DNA from: Sphagnum magellanicum
Taxonomy: Eukaryota; Streptophyta; Sphagnopsida; Sphagnales; Sphagnaceae
Length of the DNA stretch: 64,000 bases
NCBI GenBank assembly: GCA_021904315.1
Contig: CM038917.1
Coordinates: forward strand, 13,004,041-13,068,040
Direction of reading: 5' to 3'
In this document: in pieces, positions 1-11,873 of the stretch
How positions within the stretch are numbered: position 1 is the stretch's first letter
Layout: the number at the start of each line of letters is the position of its first letter
Position numbers and translations under genes: made by a program
Notes under the pieces: generated by a model
What the model was told of the DNA's origin: nothing
The model's input: the letters and a program-made list of their open reading frames with translations, nothing else
The model's database searches: none

Positions 1-221
1 ATGAAGTGTTTAATGGAACCCCCAAAACTTTAATTCTTTATATTGGTTAAATTGGGATGGGGTGTTGAAATCAAATAGCAGGCCAAAAGGGGACCGTGCT
101 ATATATTTATGAAGCCAAATAGAGAATCCTATTACACAAAGTTCAATCTAAAAATGCTCATATGCAGACGATACAATGGAGGGGGGAGGGGGGAAGGGGG
201 GGAATGATGTGAATGCCATTT

Positions 222-362
222 GTAATGGATCGAGATAAATAAGAGGGGGAATGGCTAACTATACAATGTAGTGTCGTAAAGTGAATTAAGGTAAATAATG
301 CCCTTCTCAAAGGATCACCTTGATGAGTTCCCATGGCAAGTGGGATGACTATGACATCACCA
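222..362 (-). pseudogene. Reverse transcriptase fragment (non-LTR-like), left arm
   Basis: The minus strand reads a short peptide containing AMGTHQGDPL, the conserved G-x-x-QGDPL block of a non-LTR-type reverse transcriptase. It matches the longer fragment at 49398-49670 in the other arm, but the segment upstream of it there is missing here. It is a scrap, far too short to work. The exact element family cannot be told from this piece. Confidence 0.6.
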
Positions 363-2100
363 ACACCCTAAACCCTTCAGCAATATGAAAACAAAGTTGA
401 AACAATTGTGGGAATCCATTTGGACAGTTTTACGAATGTAAACAATTTCAGAGGTGTTCGAAAACCATCCGAGAAAAATCACTTGAAGATAAATTTAGCA
501 TGCATTGGAATGTTAGCTTGAAGGAGTCAAATGAAAGTTCAAGGTCTTGGTCTAGTTCATAGTTTTCCAAAAAAAATGGGAATAAACCATTTGATTCATG
601 ATGTAGAATGATGAAAACTAAAGACATGGGTGCAAGAGAAAATGGTGTTAGACCATGTGCTATTCAAGATTATTCTCCTACACATCCAAGGATTACACTA
701 CGGAGAAGGCATTTTTTATTAGGAGGATCATGTTGGGCAAAAGGCATTGAGTTCAAACTTGCTACCAAAACTTGGGTTCGTAAAAAGAGATTCCTTCTAC
801 AAGTTTTCCTAGTTATTTGTTAAATTTTTAAAAAGTTAGATCCACATTTCCTTATGCTTAATGGGCCCCCTTGAAGGGGCAAAACAAGACACCATTGGGG
901 TAACATGAGGAACAAAGGGTTTTGTGTTAATTTATTCAATGGAAAACGAAATGCCACTTGCACATCACATTGTAAAATGGTAGGGATGCAATTGTCTAAT
1001 CGAGAACGACAAAAGCCAAAATGAAAAGACTCAAGGACATTCAATGTCGAAACTTAAGCCCATGTCAATGTAAGTGGGTTAGGAGTATGGGAAGGTATTG
1101 GGCCGGGATGGTCATGTAGATTTGGTTTAGATGAATTAGATGCCTAACAAGAATGCTACTGAAAGTCAACCTTCAAAGGGTAAATTGATGCCCATAGGTG
1201 GGGTAATAAGTTATAGGTGGAGGTTCTAAATGTGTTGGGAGGATGGGGGTAGATTGGGCGATTAAATCATGAAAAATTATGTGGGCTAATAGAATGAAAG
1301 GGGGAAAAGGTCTTACATGTGAATTATTAAACATGGGATTAGGAAAATGTTGAGTGGGGGTTCCACATTCACACGAAAGGTTGAAGGTTAGTAAAGGGAG
1401 CTAGTGCGTGGTGTGTGGTTTGTCAAAATGGTATGGGAAATTAGTGGGTGGTGTGTGGTTTACATAAGAAAAGGGGCGGAGAATGGGGTTGTGTTAGTGT
1501 GTGAAACAAATGGGTGATGTAAATTACGAGGTTTGATGAAACACCATGAACTAAGGGACATGGAACAATTTGTGCCGACGAGGAAAGAGGTTTATTAGGA
1601 GCTCAATTGTAAATAGACCCCACTTTCTAATGATTGTCTATTTCAACATGGCAATCTTAAACCTACAAAGCCAACCACACAAAACTAGGCAAATCAAAAG
1701 GAAAAAAAAATAAGAATCATTGTAAAAAAACGAGTCCTATTTCAAAGGATTACCAAACCCTAACTTTGCCATAGCCTTGGACACCATCATCACTACTTTA
1801 TTGGGTTTAACACAATTTATACACTATTGAAAACTATTGTGGAAGAATTAGGAGCCCGAAAACTTTTAATCTTTTATTCTTTGGACTACCCAAACTAAAG
1901 AAACCATAAACTAAGTCTTGACATATTAAATTTAGAAATATTATTTATCAATATGAACATTTTTTTGAATTTATGTCAATGATATTGAAAAATCACATCT
2001 TTAAAATCTATTGAAGTGAATTTTTCAAAAATTCATGCTACTGAAAGTTCTCGAAGGATGCATAAAGTGATCTCTTTGTTTTGTTGAGAATTTGAAAAGC
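363..2100. other. Non-coding outer part of left arm
   Basis: This stretch is homologous in inverse to roughly 46560-49200. I see no gene. A minus-strand reading near 820-1044 (partner near 48430-48600) looks like more debris of the same RT-bearing element, but it has no motif I can name. A purine-rich block at 1400-1560 is the counterpart of the pyrimidine-rich 47940-48070. Confidence 0.6.
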
Positions 2101-2169
2101 TCACCAAGGAAAACCCCATTTAATTGATCACAGGCAACCCAAACAGAAAACAAACTGAATGAACCAGGA

Positions 2170-5100
2170 CTATACAGAGAGGTAGGATGAGGATGAGAAG
2201 ATTTTGTTTGTGACATATCCACCGTCGACGACCAAGTTGTGGCCTGAGATATATGGTGAGTCGTCACTGGCCAAGAAAAGGGCAGCCTTTGCAATCACTT
2301 CAGGAGTCAATCTTGCACCTGCAATATTAGAAAAGTTTTCTCGCTCAATCATCTTCTCAAATTGTTCTTCACTCAAGTCTGGGTAGATCTCTCTGCAGAA
2401 AAGCCAAAGCACAGGTGAGTTGGGAAAAGCACCGGAACTGATCAAATAGTACGCCTTAGGACACGCATTATTGGAGAGTGTTAAGTTCCAGAAGATGCTA
2501 AGTATCCACAAAACTATTCAAAAAGTTCATGTTTAATTTCTTGGGTTTATACGTTGTTTATTTTCAGTTACAGCCTTCTCACTTCGAAAATCTATAATGT
2601 GTGCGAAGTTTGAGCATTGAATTGTCTGACTAGACTATGTTGCAGACTATGTTACCAGCTATCAACATCCCTGCCCATCACCTTAAGAGTCATGGACACA
2701 AGGTGGACTTTCATAAGGTATGGGAGCCAATACAATGAGTTTCTATCATAGGACTCAGCCATGATGGTGCCTAAGAGTATGCCCAGTGGCAGCAGTATAA
2801 TGGCCTTTCCAGTATATTTTGGATGAAGTATTACAATCAAATAGTGTAAACCTGCTTTGGGTGTGTTAAGTGTAATTCTTGATGCCAAGGAAGGCCTATT
2901 CAGGCTCCCCTGTGCAGTGATTTGGAGGCCGCCGAATCAGCCCCTGCTGCAGATTCTGCAGCATTGGCAGGAGTACCCCCACCAGTTCCCCAAGAGTTCC
3001 CTGCCTTTAAAGCAAGATAAGGGGCCGCCCAAGGTGGATTCTGGTTTCCTAGCAAGTCCATGGGTGAGCCCGTTATTCCAGACCTTAGTGCGTCCTTGAG
3101 CTAGCCGTAACAGACTCACACAGGGACTTTCTAGGACCTGAAATCCTCCCCTTAGGCCTGTTATCTAGTATATTATTCCCCACTCTTATGATTGCTAGGT
3201 TTTACAGAGTAAGGCAAAGCTGTTACAAACCTAAATTGGGAGAGTGCCATAGGTGTGGCCACGACTCCTGGTGATATGCAGTTCACGCGGATGCCATGCT
3301 TGGTGAGTTGCGCAGAGGCACTATAGCTTGCTGCAATTACACCTGATTTGCTGATACTGTATGCAAGTGGTCCTATTCCAGCAATAGATCCAGCGATGCT
3401 TGCTGTGCTTATAATAAGCCCTTGCTTTGCTGGGATCATTGCTTTTGCTGCATGTTTGATGCCGATTACCGTTCCCAGTAAATTCACATCTAGCACCTTC
3501 TGAAACTCATCGACAGGTAGTGCTTCAGATGGGGACCATGGGCCTGCAGATGAGACCACACTCCCACCTGGTTTGAAATCCATGATTGCTTACTTTGATG
3601 CATTAGTAAGCACTCAGTGGATTCAATTCACAACTCCCAAACAACCATTCAGCTGTACAACTTGGTAGCTCCAGAGTCGTAGACAAGTCGAAGGAAAAAG
3701 TGAGATGCAGAAGTTATACAAAGTTATACTAGGATGGGAGAAATTATTTGACCAATTCTTCCCTGTGGACTTGGAAATGCAGTATCCTGCAGTCAGACCA
3801 AAATTGAACCTCTAACGCTACGAAGACAGCAGTCAATCCTAATCAACTGTTGCTTGGCTCGTAATGACCTGTCAAAGATTTCCCAGTGTATTGGGAGGAT
3901 GCCTTAAATCCTTAAGGTTCCTCCTGACATGGGAGGTAATCTTCTGTTTCTGGGTGGGCTCTTACGCATTTCATAAGGGCCCACTTTGTTTTCTTTGTTT
4001 GCTTGACAGGTCCTTATGCATGGTGAGACCCTCAAACAGGGTGTAACCAGAATTTGGTGCTGCCCTTCACCGTCGCCTTGGGCAGGCACCTTATTCTTGT
4101 AATTGCCCTGCCAACAAGCCCTACCTAGCATGTACTGCTTGAGTCCAAAACCTTGCAGGACATATCATACCTATCTGTATAGGCAAAAGCTGTAGGGTAA
4201 AGCCCCAGGGTGGGGGCATTTGCAAAATGAGGGGCCTAGGATGAGATGTAACATCCCTTCCACTCCTAAGGAGTAAGTGTAAGAACCCTCCGCTTTTCCA
4301 AGAGGGATATTCATGGATAGCAGGTGCCCTCCAAATCTACTAGGAAATTTCTCTTAGTGCCTTGCATGTAGGTCAAACAATTGAAGGACTCTTCAAGTTC
4401 TTGAGTCCATATATAGCACATCAACAAGGCCTTCATCATCCTCAAATTGATTCTGTGAAAAATTAGGCAAGTGTGATAAACTCATTACCAAAAAAATGTT
4501 TTGCTGGCAGATATGTTCAAACATCATAGATTTAGGATCAGCTCACCTACGATGCCTGCATTGTTGTACAAGATGTCAAGCTTTCCAAAAGAATGCACTG
4601 CAAGATTCACTGCAGCAGCAACATGGCTCTCTTTGCTGACATCACAGTGTATATACTTGGAACAATCTGTTCCAAGCTCATTCACCAGTGTCTGCCCAGC
4701 ATCGTCCTTCACATCAGCAATCACCACTTTGGCTCCATGCGCCACAAATAGGCGTGCTGTTGCATGCCCTATGCCTGTGGCTGCTCCAGTTATCACTGCC
4801 ACTTTGCCCACTAGCTGCCTACCAAAGATGATGACCCTTTCAGCTCATTTGAAGATCAAATGACTCACGCTGTGAAAAATTTTAAGACTTTATCATTCAA
4901 ATCTTTCTTCAAAGAAATCAGCTCACATAGATGACCCGAAATCACAAACCCAACAAGCATGTGTCTGGAGAGGCTTCCAATATTCTACAACCCCAAATTG
5001 ACCCTCTCTGAGATGACATTCTTATCCTAGAGTAAGTCAAGGAGCTGAACCATATGCCAGCTGACACTACAGCAAGGCTTATGGATTCACCAGCTCAATA

Positions 5101-5320
5101 GTAGCTGCTCATCTCCAATATTTCATGTCAATCAAACTCAGGATTAGATCAACATATTTGCTTCCATGTGATTCTGACAATGAAACAAAGTAAGAATTGC
5201 AGCTCACTGCATCTCAGAGGACTGTATGATCTGTTAGACCTATTATGCAGTGAAAGAAACTTTCCCAAAACTTATGAATGGGATAACTAACCTCAAAGGA
5301 GAAGCAGCAGACATCACCAT
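2170..5320 (-). CDS. Short-chain dehydrogenase/reductase, SDR110C type, copy 1
   Basis: Predicted NAD-dependent alcohol dehydrogenase/ketoreductase. By family (ABA2/xanthoxin, secoisolariciresinol, zerumbone and borneol dehydrogenase relatives) it would oxidise or reduce a small secondary metabolite in the cytosol. Four coding exons on the minus strand: 5320-5292, 4818-4547, 3543-3231 and 2392-2170, all with GT..AG introns and joining in frame to 278 residues, the usual family length. The start is the ATG of a 29-nt exon (MVMSAASPLR). A GTG at 4811 that looks like a start is internal. Motifs: cofactor loop TGAATGIG (20-27), Asp45 ending beta-2 (favours NAD), NNAG (95-98), Asn121, Ser149, Tyr162-Lys166 (YSISK), SPG loop, and C-terminal SGHNLVVDGG. 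No breaks seen. The substrate cannot be deduced. Confidence 0.9.
4200..4450. repeat. Dispersed repeat in SDR intron 2 (copy 1)
   Basis: This block shares the series TTCATGGATA, TGCCCTCCAAA and ACTAGGAAATTTCTC with 5890-6040. It contains the near-palindrome ACTCCTAAGGAGT. The same pair of related blocks occurs in the right arm (about 44230-44400 and 40700-40870), so the repeat was in place before the inverted duplication. The class is unknown. Confidence 0.6.
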
Positions 5321-5679
5321 GGCAGTACACTTCAGGGAATCTCCTAGAGAGAAATTGGGTGTATATGAATCAAACCTGCAAAAGAACACAGTTCCAAATC
5401 AAAGAAGCTGTAGCAGAACCAAATGGATTGAATTATGGACTGTTCAGATTGACAATCATTGATCAAATCACAGATTCAAGCAATTGAGGATGATGATGAC
5501 AACACTGGAGGCTTGTATTGTACAACTCAGCAAATAAGAAGCTAGTCGTAGAATGTCTCTGGCCTACAACATGGCCTGCCGGTGCATTTTAAAACAACTT
5601 GATTTAGCAAGAGAACTGGTTTCTTTCCAACACAACAATAGTTTAAATAGGAAATGTTCATGGGAATGTGGGACCCAAA

Positions 5680-5790
5680 TGAACATTGAGTACTATAGGA
5701 TTGGCGTAGCCCATGTGCAGATTGAGTACTACAGGATTGGTGCAGCCCATCTGCACATTGAGTACTACAGGATTGGCATATGCCATGTGG
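5680..5790. repeat. 36-bp tandem repeat, about 3 units
   Basis: Units read ATTGAGTACTACAGGATTGG followed by about 16 bases such as TGCAGCCCATCTGCAC. They lie just upstream (minus-strand sense) of dehydrogenase copy 1. The right arm has the same array with about five units (42774-42935). The array is open in several frames, which creates spurious ORFs on both strands. Confidence 0.85.
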
Positions 5791-5837
5791 GACCTGCCAC
5801 GCCTGCAAGAAAAATTGCCTATTCATTAGGAGTGTGA

Positions 5838-5871
5838 GGGATCTTACACCTGCAAGTCACTGTAAGATCCC
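5838..5871. repeat. Short inverted repeat upstream of SDR copy 1
   Basis: An 11-bp perfect inverted repeat, GGGATCTTACA (5838-5848) and TGTAAGATCCC (5861-5871), with a 12-nt loop. The right-arm equivalent (about 40858-40896) carries changes in one side. It could be a cruciform or hairpin, or the edge of an old repeat. No regulatory role is shown. Confidence 0.55.
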
Positions 5872-5874
5872 AAA

Positions 5875-8005
5875 CCCTCCACTCTTAAGGAGTAGGCTTG
5901 TAGGCATAGTTAAGGTCCTGCCTGGTCCCTAAGGAGTAGGCATAATAATGTCTCTGCCCTTTTCTAGAAGGGAAATTCATGGATACAAAATGCCCTCCAA
6001 AAACACTAGGAAATTTCTCCCAATACTTTTCGTACATGTCTTTGTATTCTTGCTTCCTTTCTTTTTCTGCTCACTCTTTTTGCTTTGGGAACCACTAGAA
6101 TGTACGATGTACAAAAGAATACAAATAAAAACAGAGATGATTACAGTTTTTACAATCTTTTCTTTGTCATAGTTCTTTTTTCTTGATTGCAAATGGAGTA
6201 AGGGTAGATCAAGAGCAATGAGTACGTTTGATTGTGTTTCATTTGAGAACTACCAAAATATGTAAAAGAACACAAAGAACAAAAGGATAAAGATTTTTGC
6301 ATGTTTTGTCCTTCTTACTTTCCTTCCTTTTTTTATGATATTTCTCCCTTTTCCCCTTGTTCTTTGGATTTTCCCTTCGTTTTTCCTTGATCCGTTGTCA
6401 AGGGCTACATATATCAAGAATTAAATGCATGTTTTTTCTGTATTAATTTATTTATCCTTACTTTTGTGTTTTCTGTTGGAATATCAGAAAATACAAAAGA
6501 ATACAAAGAGAAAAGAGATACATAAACATTCTCAATTTTGTTAACCTTCATTGTAGAAGCAAGGGTAGATCAAGAGCATCAAATCCACGTCTTGGTTGTT
6601 TTGTAGATTCTTATAAGAACTATCAAAAAATCCAAAACCAAAAAGTATATGGAGAAAATCAAATGAAGACCATTAGTACCATTTTTCCCCCTTTTGCTTC
6701 TTCTCCTTTGCAAACGGAACAAGGGTTACATAGGTTGAGAAAATTCCTTACATGTCTTGGTTTTCAATTCTTCTTCTTCCTTTTTTTTCCTTTTTTCAAA
6801 AAAACTATTTTTGGGGGGAACTAGACAACAAAATCAAAGGATGAATATAAATAAGTAGAAAAGGGAAGGCTTGAACAAATTTGAGAAAATAAAATGAAAT
6901 GGGTTGAGGCTCATAGAGTTGAACCTGATATTATTATTTTTCAGTATTGGATATTATCAAGAGGTGGATAGGTGAGAGGAGGAAATGCGTAGGAGTTGCA
7001 AAAGGTAGTGGGTAAAAGGCAACTAGCAAAAATCCTTCAAGATTTGATCTCCGTCCAAGAAGGGATCCTTGCATGAAGCACATACGAAGTCCTTCCTTAC
7101 TTTCCTACATGTGATCCAAATGATGTAATTTCTTTGGATCTCATTTTCCACTACTTCCATGTCATGGTGTTTTCTTGCAATCAAGAAAATCCAATTACAT
7201 TAGAAGATCAAGAGAAAAGTTTAAACATGATTTCATAGGTTGTACACCTCTATTTCGTTTATCCTTGACTTTGTTTGAGGTACTATACATAGTTTGGAGT
7301 TTTTTTAATGAAACAATGAAAAGACCTACATGCAAGGAGTACACTACTCTATCAACACATGAAAAGCATGTTAGACATTGATAAAGGAAGAACTTTATAG
7401 GTGTTTTATGTAAGGAAATGAGGATGACATTTATAGGTTTGATGGGAGTCCATCATTTCAATTTTTTGGGTTACCCTAAGGTTGTAAGATTTCAAGACTT
7501 GGTTTTGACCATTCTCCCGAGTGTGATTTTGTGAATGTTTCTCAAGTTCATTGTGCAATGAAACCTTAAGTAGCATTATGATGAAAGTTTTGCAAGAGCA
7601 AACGGTGCAATTATATTAATAAAACCCACCCAAATTCTAACCAATGCTTGGTTTTGGATGTTTTTGGGTGAAGAATTGTATTGATGTTGCAAATTTTTAA
7701 TATGTTTACACAATAACATTTTTAATATATTATGGAAACATTTGGATTAATTTGGAATGAATGTAATCAAATAGAATATTCAAAAGCACTTTTGAAACAA
7801 TGTAACTAGTGTTTTCAATGTTTTTTCATTTCTCAAAAGATTTGAAATGTCTTTAGAATAACACAATCATTTACAATAATTATCCACACCTTTACACGAT
7901 AATATATTTTGACATTTTTTGGGGTTGTAAATTGTGTTGTCAAATTACCATTTTGGACCTAAACTTAGTAGTGTGTCATTCAGGAAATATGTTCTTCAAG
8001 ACTAA
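5875..8005. other. Non-coding inner part of left arm
   Basis: This AT-rich stretch with runs of T and C is the inverse homologue of about 38950-40850. I see no coding region; the short open frames have no known domain and are not kept as ORFs in the other arm. Repeated phrases (AGGGTAGATCAAGAGCA near 6205, 6555) indicate internal old duplication. Confidence 0.6.
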
Positions 8006-9238
8006 CACCTTGTAGTTGATTATAATTAGTTACTTATAAGTACTTGGAAAAGGTGAATGATCTCCCGTGTACCCAATTAGTTGAAAGTGAAAAAGAATTG
8101 ATCAAGATAAGGTTTTGCTAAGTTTTCATGCAAGCTACTACATGGATTGAACATTAAGTATGGGAAGGCCACATATGTTGCACACTTTGTCAAAACCTCC
8201 AAATTACAACAAGAGGAGTATTATGGTGTAGCAAAATTTGTGAAGGCAAATCTCTTGATGTGAAACAACATGTGGACCAAGAATCATTTACTTGCCAACA
8301 ATGTGCCACTAGCCCTGGATGTCATCATGGAATACTGCTCCTTGACAATGCGTTTTGCTAGGGTTTGGTTGTGTGCAACATGAACCTTTTGAATCACATT
8401 GTGGGCTACATAAGGAACAACATCACAACATGAACAAAGATCCAAAAGACATAATGAAAATATAGATAATATGCTTTGAAATGTCATAGGTTGGGGATAT
8501 GTATGGCAAGAAAGGCATTGTGTTTGGCTTGCTTCATTGCCTTCGAGTTAAGTTGGGGGTCCTCGACATTTCAAATGGAATACATACAGGTGTGTTCATA
8601 GTTGACAAACTTTTTTTTTCAATTCGTGTCACTATCTCATGAAATGCTTTGTGTTTAAATATTGGTAAGAAAGTAAATTTTGATATATTCAACTTGAAAA
8701 TGTGGGGTCTTCTTATGGAAAACACTTGCTACAATAACATGTCTATTCTTTTCCTTGTATTGAATAGGGTATCTTCCACATGTGGGCTTTTATTACATTG
8801 TGTGATGATCATGTAGCTTAATCTTAAGCAATTGGAAACAAACTTATTAAGGTCCCTTGAACTTTCATCTCCCAAAAGGAGTGCACATAAATATAGATAT
8901 CTATTGACCTTACCAACAACTATGTTGTGAATCCAACTTGATTGAGAAACATGAAAATAAGGTTTTTGGTAATACTTGAAAGTTATTGGGCATGTTGTAA
9001 TAAACATTGTTCTTGTGTACCACACAAGAAGTTATTTGCTTTGCAATGAGGGTGACAAGCCTTTTGAGTTCCTTGACCTTCAATTGTGCAATGTGAAGCG
9101 ACTTGCATACATCTTTTATAAATGGAACTATACACATGTGGTCAATGTCAATATTGCAATTGATTTGCATTGCAATCTCAAAGGCAGGATAGGTAGGTCA
9201 AAATTTTGTCAAGTCAAGCTTCTCATGCACAAGAGAAC
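8006..9238. other. Unassigned single-copy stretch
   Basis: This begins exactly where homology with the right arm stops. Short open frames on both strands (for example minus 8729-9025 and plus 8976-9311) overlap each other and show no recognisable domain. I can assign nothing here. Confidence 0.5.
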
Positions 9239-9900
9239 ACTAGAAGAAAAACATGTATTTTTAAATGGTTTCTGTGACAAAAATTTAATCGCAAGCGACA
9301 TTTGCAACTAAATCTCATTAATCACTTTGGACAAGTCCATGAGACATTAATTACAAATGACAAGGGATATTAAATGAAAAAAAAAATCAACAAATACAAG
9401 TTCATCCTTTGACTCCACTATATACGTATTGTCACATGCAACTATGATGCAACTATTTTGGTTACAATTGAGGCAAATGATGTGTTGCCACGTGTTTTAA
9501 TATTGAATTATTTAGAACATTATTATTATTATTATTATTTTGAAATAATCTAGGATGTTTAATTCAAATGTTTGGATGGTCATATATTTGACACGTGGCC
9601 CAATGTAAATATGCCATGTGGCACCTTAAGATGAATTTAATACAAAATATTAATATTATGTTAACATGTGCCTAGGTAGGTACATAAATAGGTGCCTACA
9701 AACCTAGGCTACATACTTACCTACCTATTTAGGTAAAAAGGTACGTAGGTAGGTCTACTTTCCTATGTTAAATACCTACTCATATAAGTAGGTACTTAGG
9801 TAGGTAGGTACATAGGTTGACCTAGGTGGGCACATCATATTATATACCTACCTAGCTAGGTAGTTAAATAGGTTGGGGAGGTTGATAGTTTTTAAATTGT
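9239..9900 (+). mobile_element. CACTA-family remnant (one end)
   Basis: Starts CACTAGAAGAAAAACATG, close to plant CACTA termini, followed by subterminal TTTGCAACTAAA. Further in, phrases such as TTGACACGTGG, CATGTGGCACC and ATGTGCCTAGGTAGGTA match, in inverse, the right part of the intact CACTA element at 32769-35065 (about 34480-34690). The CCTA/TAGG-rich block at 9670-9880 has a parallel there too. I could not find the other terminus, so it is probably truncated or overwritten. Confidence 0.5.
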
Positions 9901-11780
9901 GCATAATTTTTCTTTTTGTTTTGGATTAAATCTTTTGATTAGCTCATCCCATATGCCCAAATTTCTTAATGTGAAATTTGATGACCACACCCCTTGTGTT
10001 TATAATGTTCAAAATAGGAATGGAAAACAAACGATATGGGATAAGTTTTGAAATTGCAACTCCAAAATTTTCTTCATGCCTTTCGTTTCTAGTTTTTACA
10101 TTTATAACAATTCAAGTACATGGCTCACTAAATAATTAGATAACCATTTAATTAATATTGATTAAATTTAACATATATTTAAACTATAAACTATACACTA
10201 CAAAAATTAAGTATTCATTATCAACTACTTAAATAAATAATAACTTCTTAATATTTAACTAACTAGTTATTTAGTTTCTCACAAGTCGTTAATACATAAC
10301 TCAAAGATAAATAAATAGCTTAAATATTTTATTATTTTTAAATATATAATCGAATTATAAATAATATAATTAATGTAAAATAAATTCTTTTCCAAGTTAT
10401 AAATAATGAACGAACAATTGTTATTAAAAAAAATTCCTCCACGGATTTTTTAAAAAGGTAATCTTAAAATAGTTATATTAATTACTATATAATTACATTT
10501 ATTATTGAAAAACATTTTATCATAGATAAGTAAATACATAATTTTTAAAAATAAAACTTAAATTACTTTATAAAAATTCTTGGAATTAAAATCATTACAA
10601 TAATTATTTTCCAAATTTTAAATTCAGATTTAAAGTTATAAATTACATATTGTGAATAATTATGTTCAATAAAAAAATTATCCATATGATATAATTAATT
10701 CTTATCTAAAGTAATTACAATGATTTTAAAGTAATGTAACATTAATTATAGTAATTAATTTTTTTTACTATAAGAATATAAAATATATAATGTAAAAATA
10801 TATGTTTAAAAAATAATTATTTAGTGTAACTTATAATTAATAAATATAATAATTTATAATAATTTATAATAGTGATTCATTATGGATAACACTAGTAGAA
10901 AAAAACCTTAAAACTCAATCAATAATTTTAAGAATTGAAATATTAATTTTAGAATCCAAAAAAAAATATTCAAAATTCAAATATCATTTTTTAGATGATA
11001 TAAGTCTTTGAATTCAAAATAAAAATTTCAGAATTGAAATGTCAATTTTCAAATTCAAAACTGAAATGTCCATTTTTAGACTCAATTAATAATTTTCTGA
11101 ATTGAAATATTAATTCTGAGAATCCAAAATAATAATTTGGAATTGCAATTTCAAGTTTCAAATCAAAATTTTTTTTCAATTTAAATTTAAAAACTCAAAA
11201 TTGAAATATTAATTGTTTGAATTGAAAATAATAATTTAGAATTTAAATATCAAATTTTAGATCAAGTAAACTTTTTGAATTCTTTAAAAAAAAAAAAAAC
11301 TCAAATAATTTTTTAATGAATTGAAATAGCAAATTTCAGATTCAAATATCAAATTCAACTAATTCTTTAAAGAATTGAAATAATAGTTTTCTAAATTGTA
11401 ATATAATTTTAAGGATCAATTTTTAAAAATTTTAAAAGTAAAAATTCAAAATTGAACTATTAATTTTCAAATTCAGATAATTAAACAAAGAATTCCAATA
11501 ACAATTTTTAGCTTCAAATAAAATGTTTTAGAATTGGAATAACAATTTTTACACTCAAATATTTGTGTGTATATTAATTATGTGTATGTATGTATATTGT
11601 TCATATAATGAATCTAAAATTAATATTTGAACTCTGAAATTTATTATTCAAATCTGAAATCAATATTTCAACTATGAAATGTATATATATTTGAATTTAA
11701 AATTTGATATTTGAATTAAATAAATATTTATGTGAATTTGAGTCTAAAAATAATAGAGATGAAGTGATGTTTAATTTGAC
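9901..11780. other. Very AT-rich DNA with degenerate AATTGAAAT repeats
   Basis: There are no genes. From about 10900 to 11720 the sequence repeats variants of TTCAAATTCAAAATTGAAAT with irregular spacing, like a strongly decayed minisatellite. At 10890 the sequence CACTAGTAGAAAAAAACC looks like a second CACTA-type terminus at the edge of this repeat. A partner end was not found. Confidence 0.5.
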
Positions 11781-11873
11781 CTAAAAATTTAGTTAAGCAA
11801 CAACACACCCAAAAAAAAAATCTCATCTTCAATCTTTTAGGGAAAGTAAGATGGGATTATTGTTGTATCCAAC

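Larger units (their letters stand above)
1..8005 (-). repeat. Left arm of large inverted duplication
   Basis: The reverse complement of this stretch matches 38950-49960 in order: RT scrap, non-coding DNA, dehydrogenase gene, 36-bp repeats, then a long AT-rich flank. The inner edge is sharp. Homology runs from about 8005 here to about 38950 there, where the other side becomes Helitron-derived DNA of copy B. The arms differ by point changes and by several insertions present in only one arm (hAT at 40967-42772, an 881-bp block at 46736-47616, and extra AT-rich DNA near 6600-6840 here). The left arm is cut by the window start, so its true length is unknown. Confidence 0.9.

Noticed and set aside
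4240-4300. TGTAACATCCC motif as the edge of a long terminal repeat
   Set aside because: No matching partner repeat, primer-binding site or internal region was found, so the motif alone is too weak.
4501-4863. 120-codon open frame on the plus strand (and its twin at 43753-44115 minus)
   Set aside because: It lies antisense to exon 2 of the dehydrogenase in both arms. The exon's codon pattern and family motifs explain it as a shadow.
5542-5837. Open frames encoding repeated IEYYRIGAAHLH-like peptides, also at 42537-42962
   Set aside because: They are translations of the 36-bp DNA repeat (a multiple of three), open on both strands, with no start context or domain.
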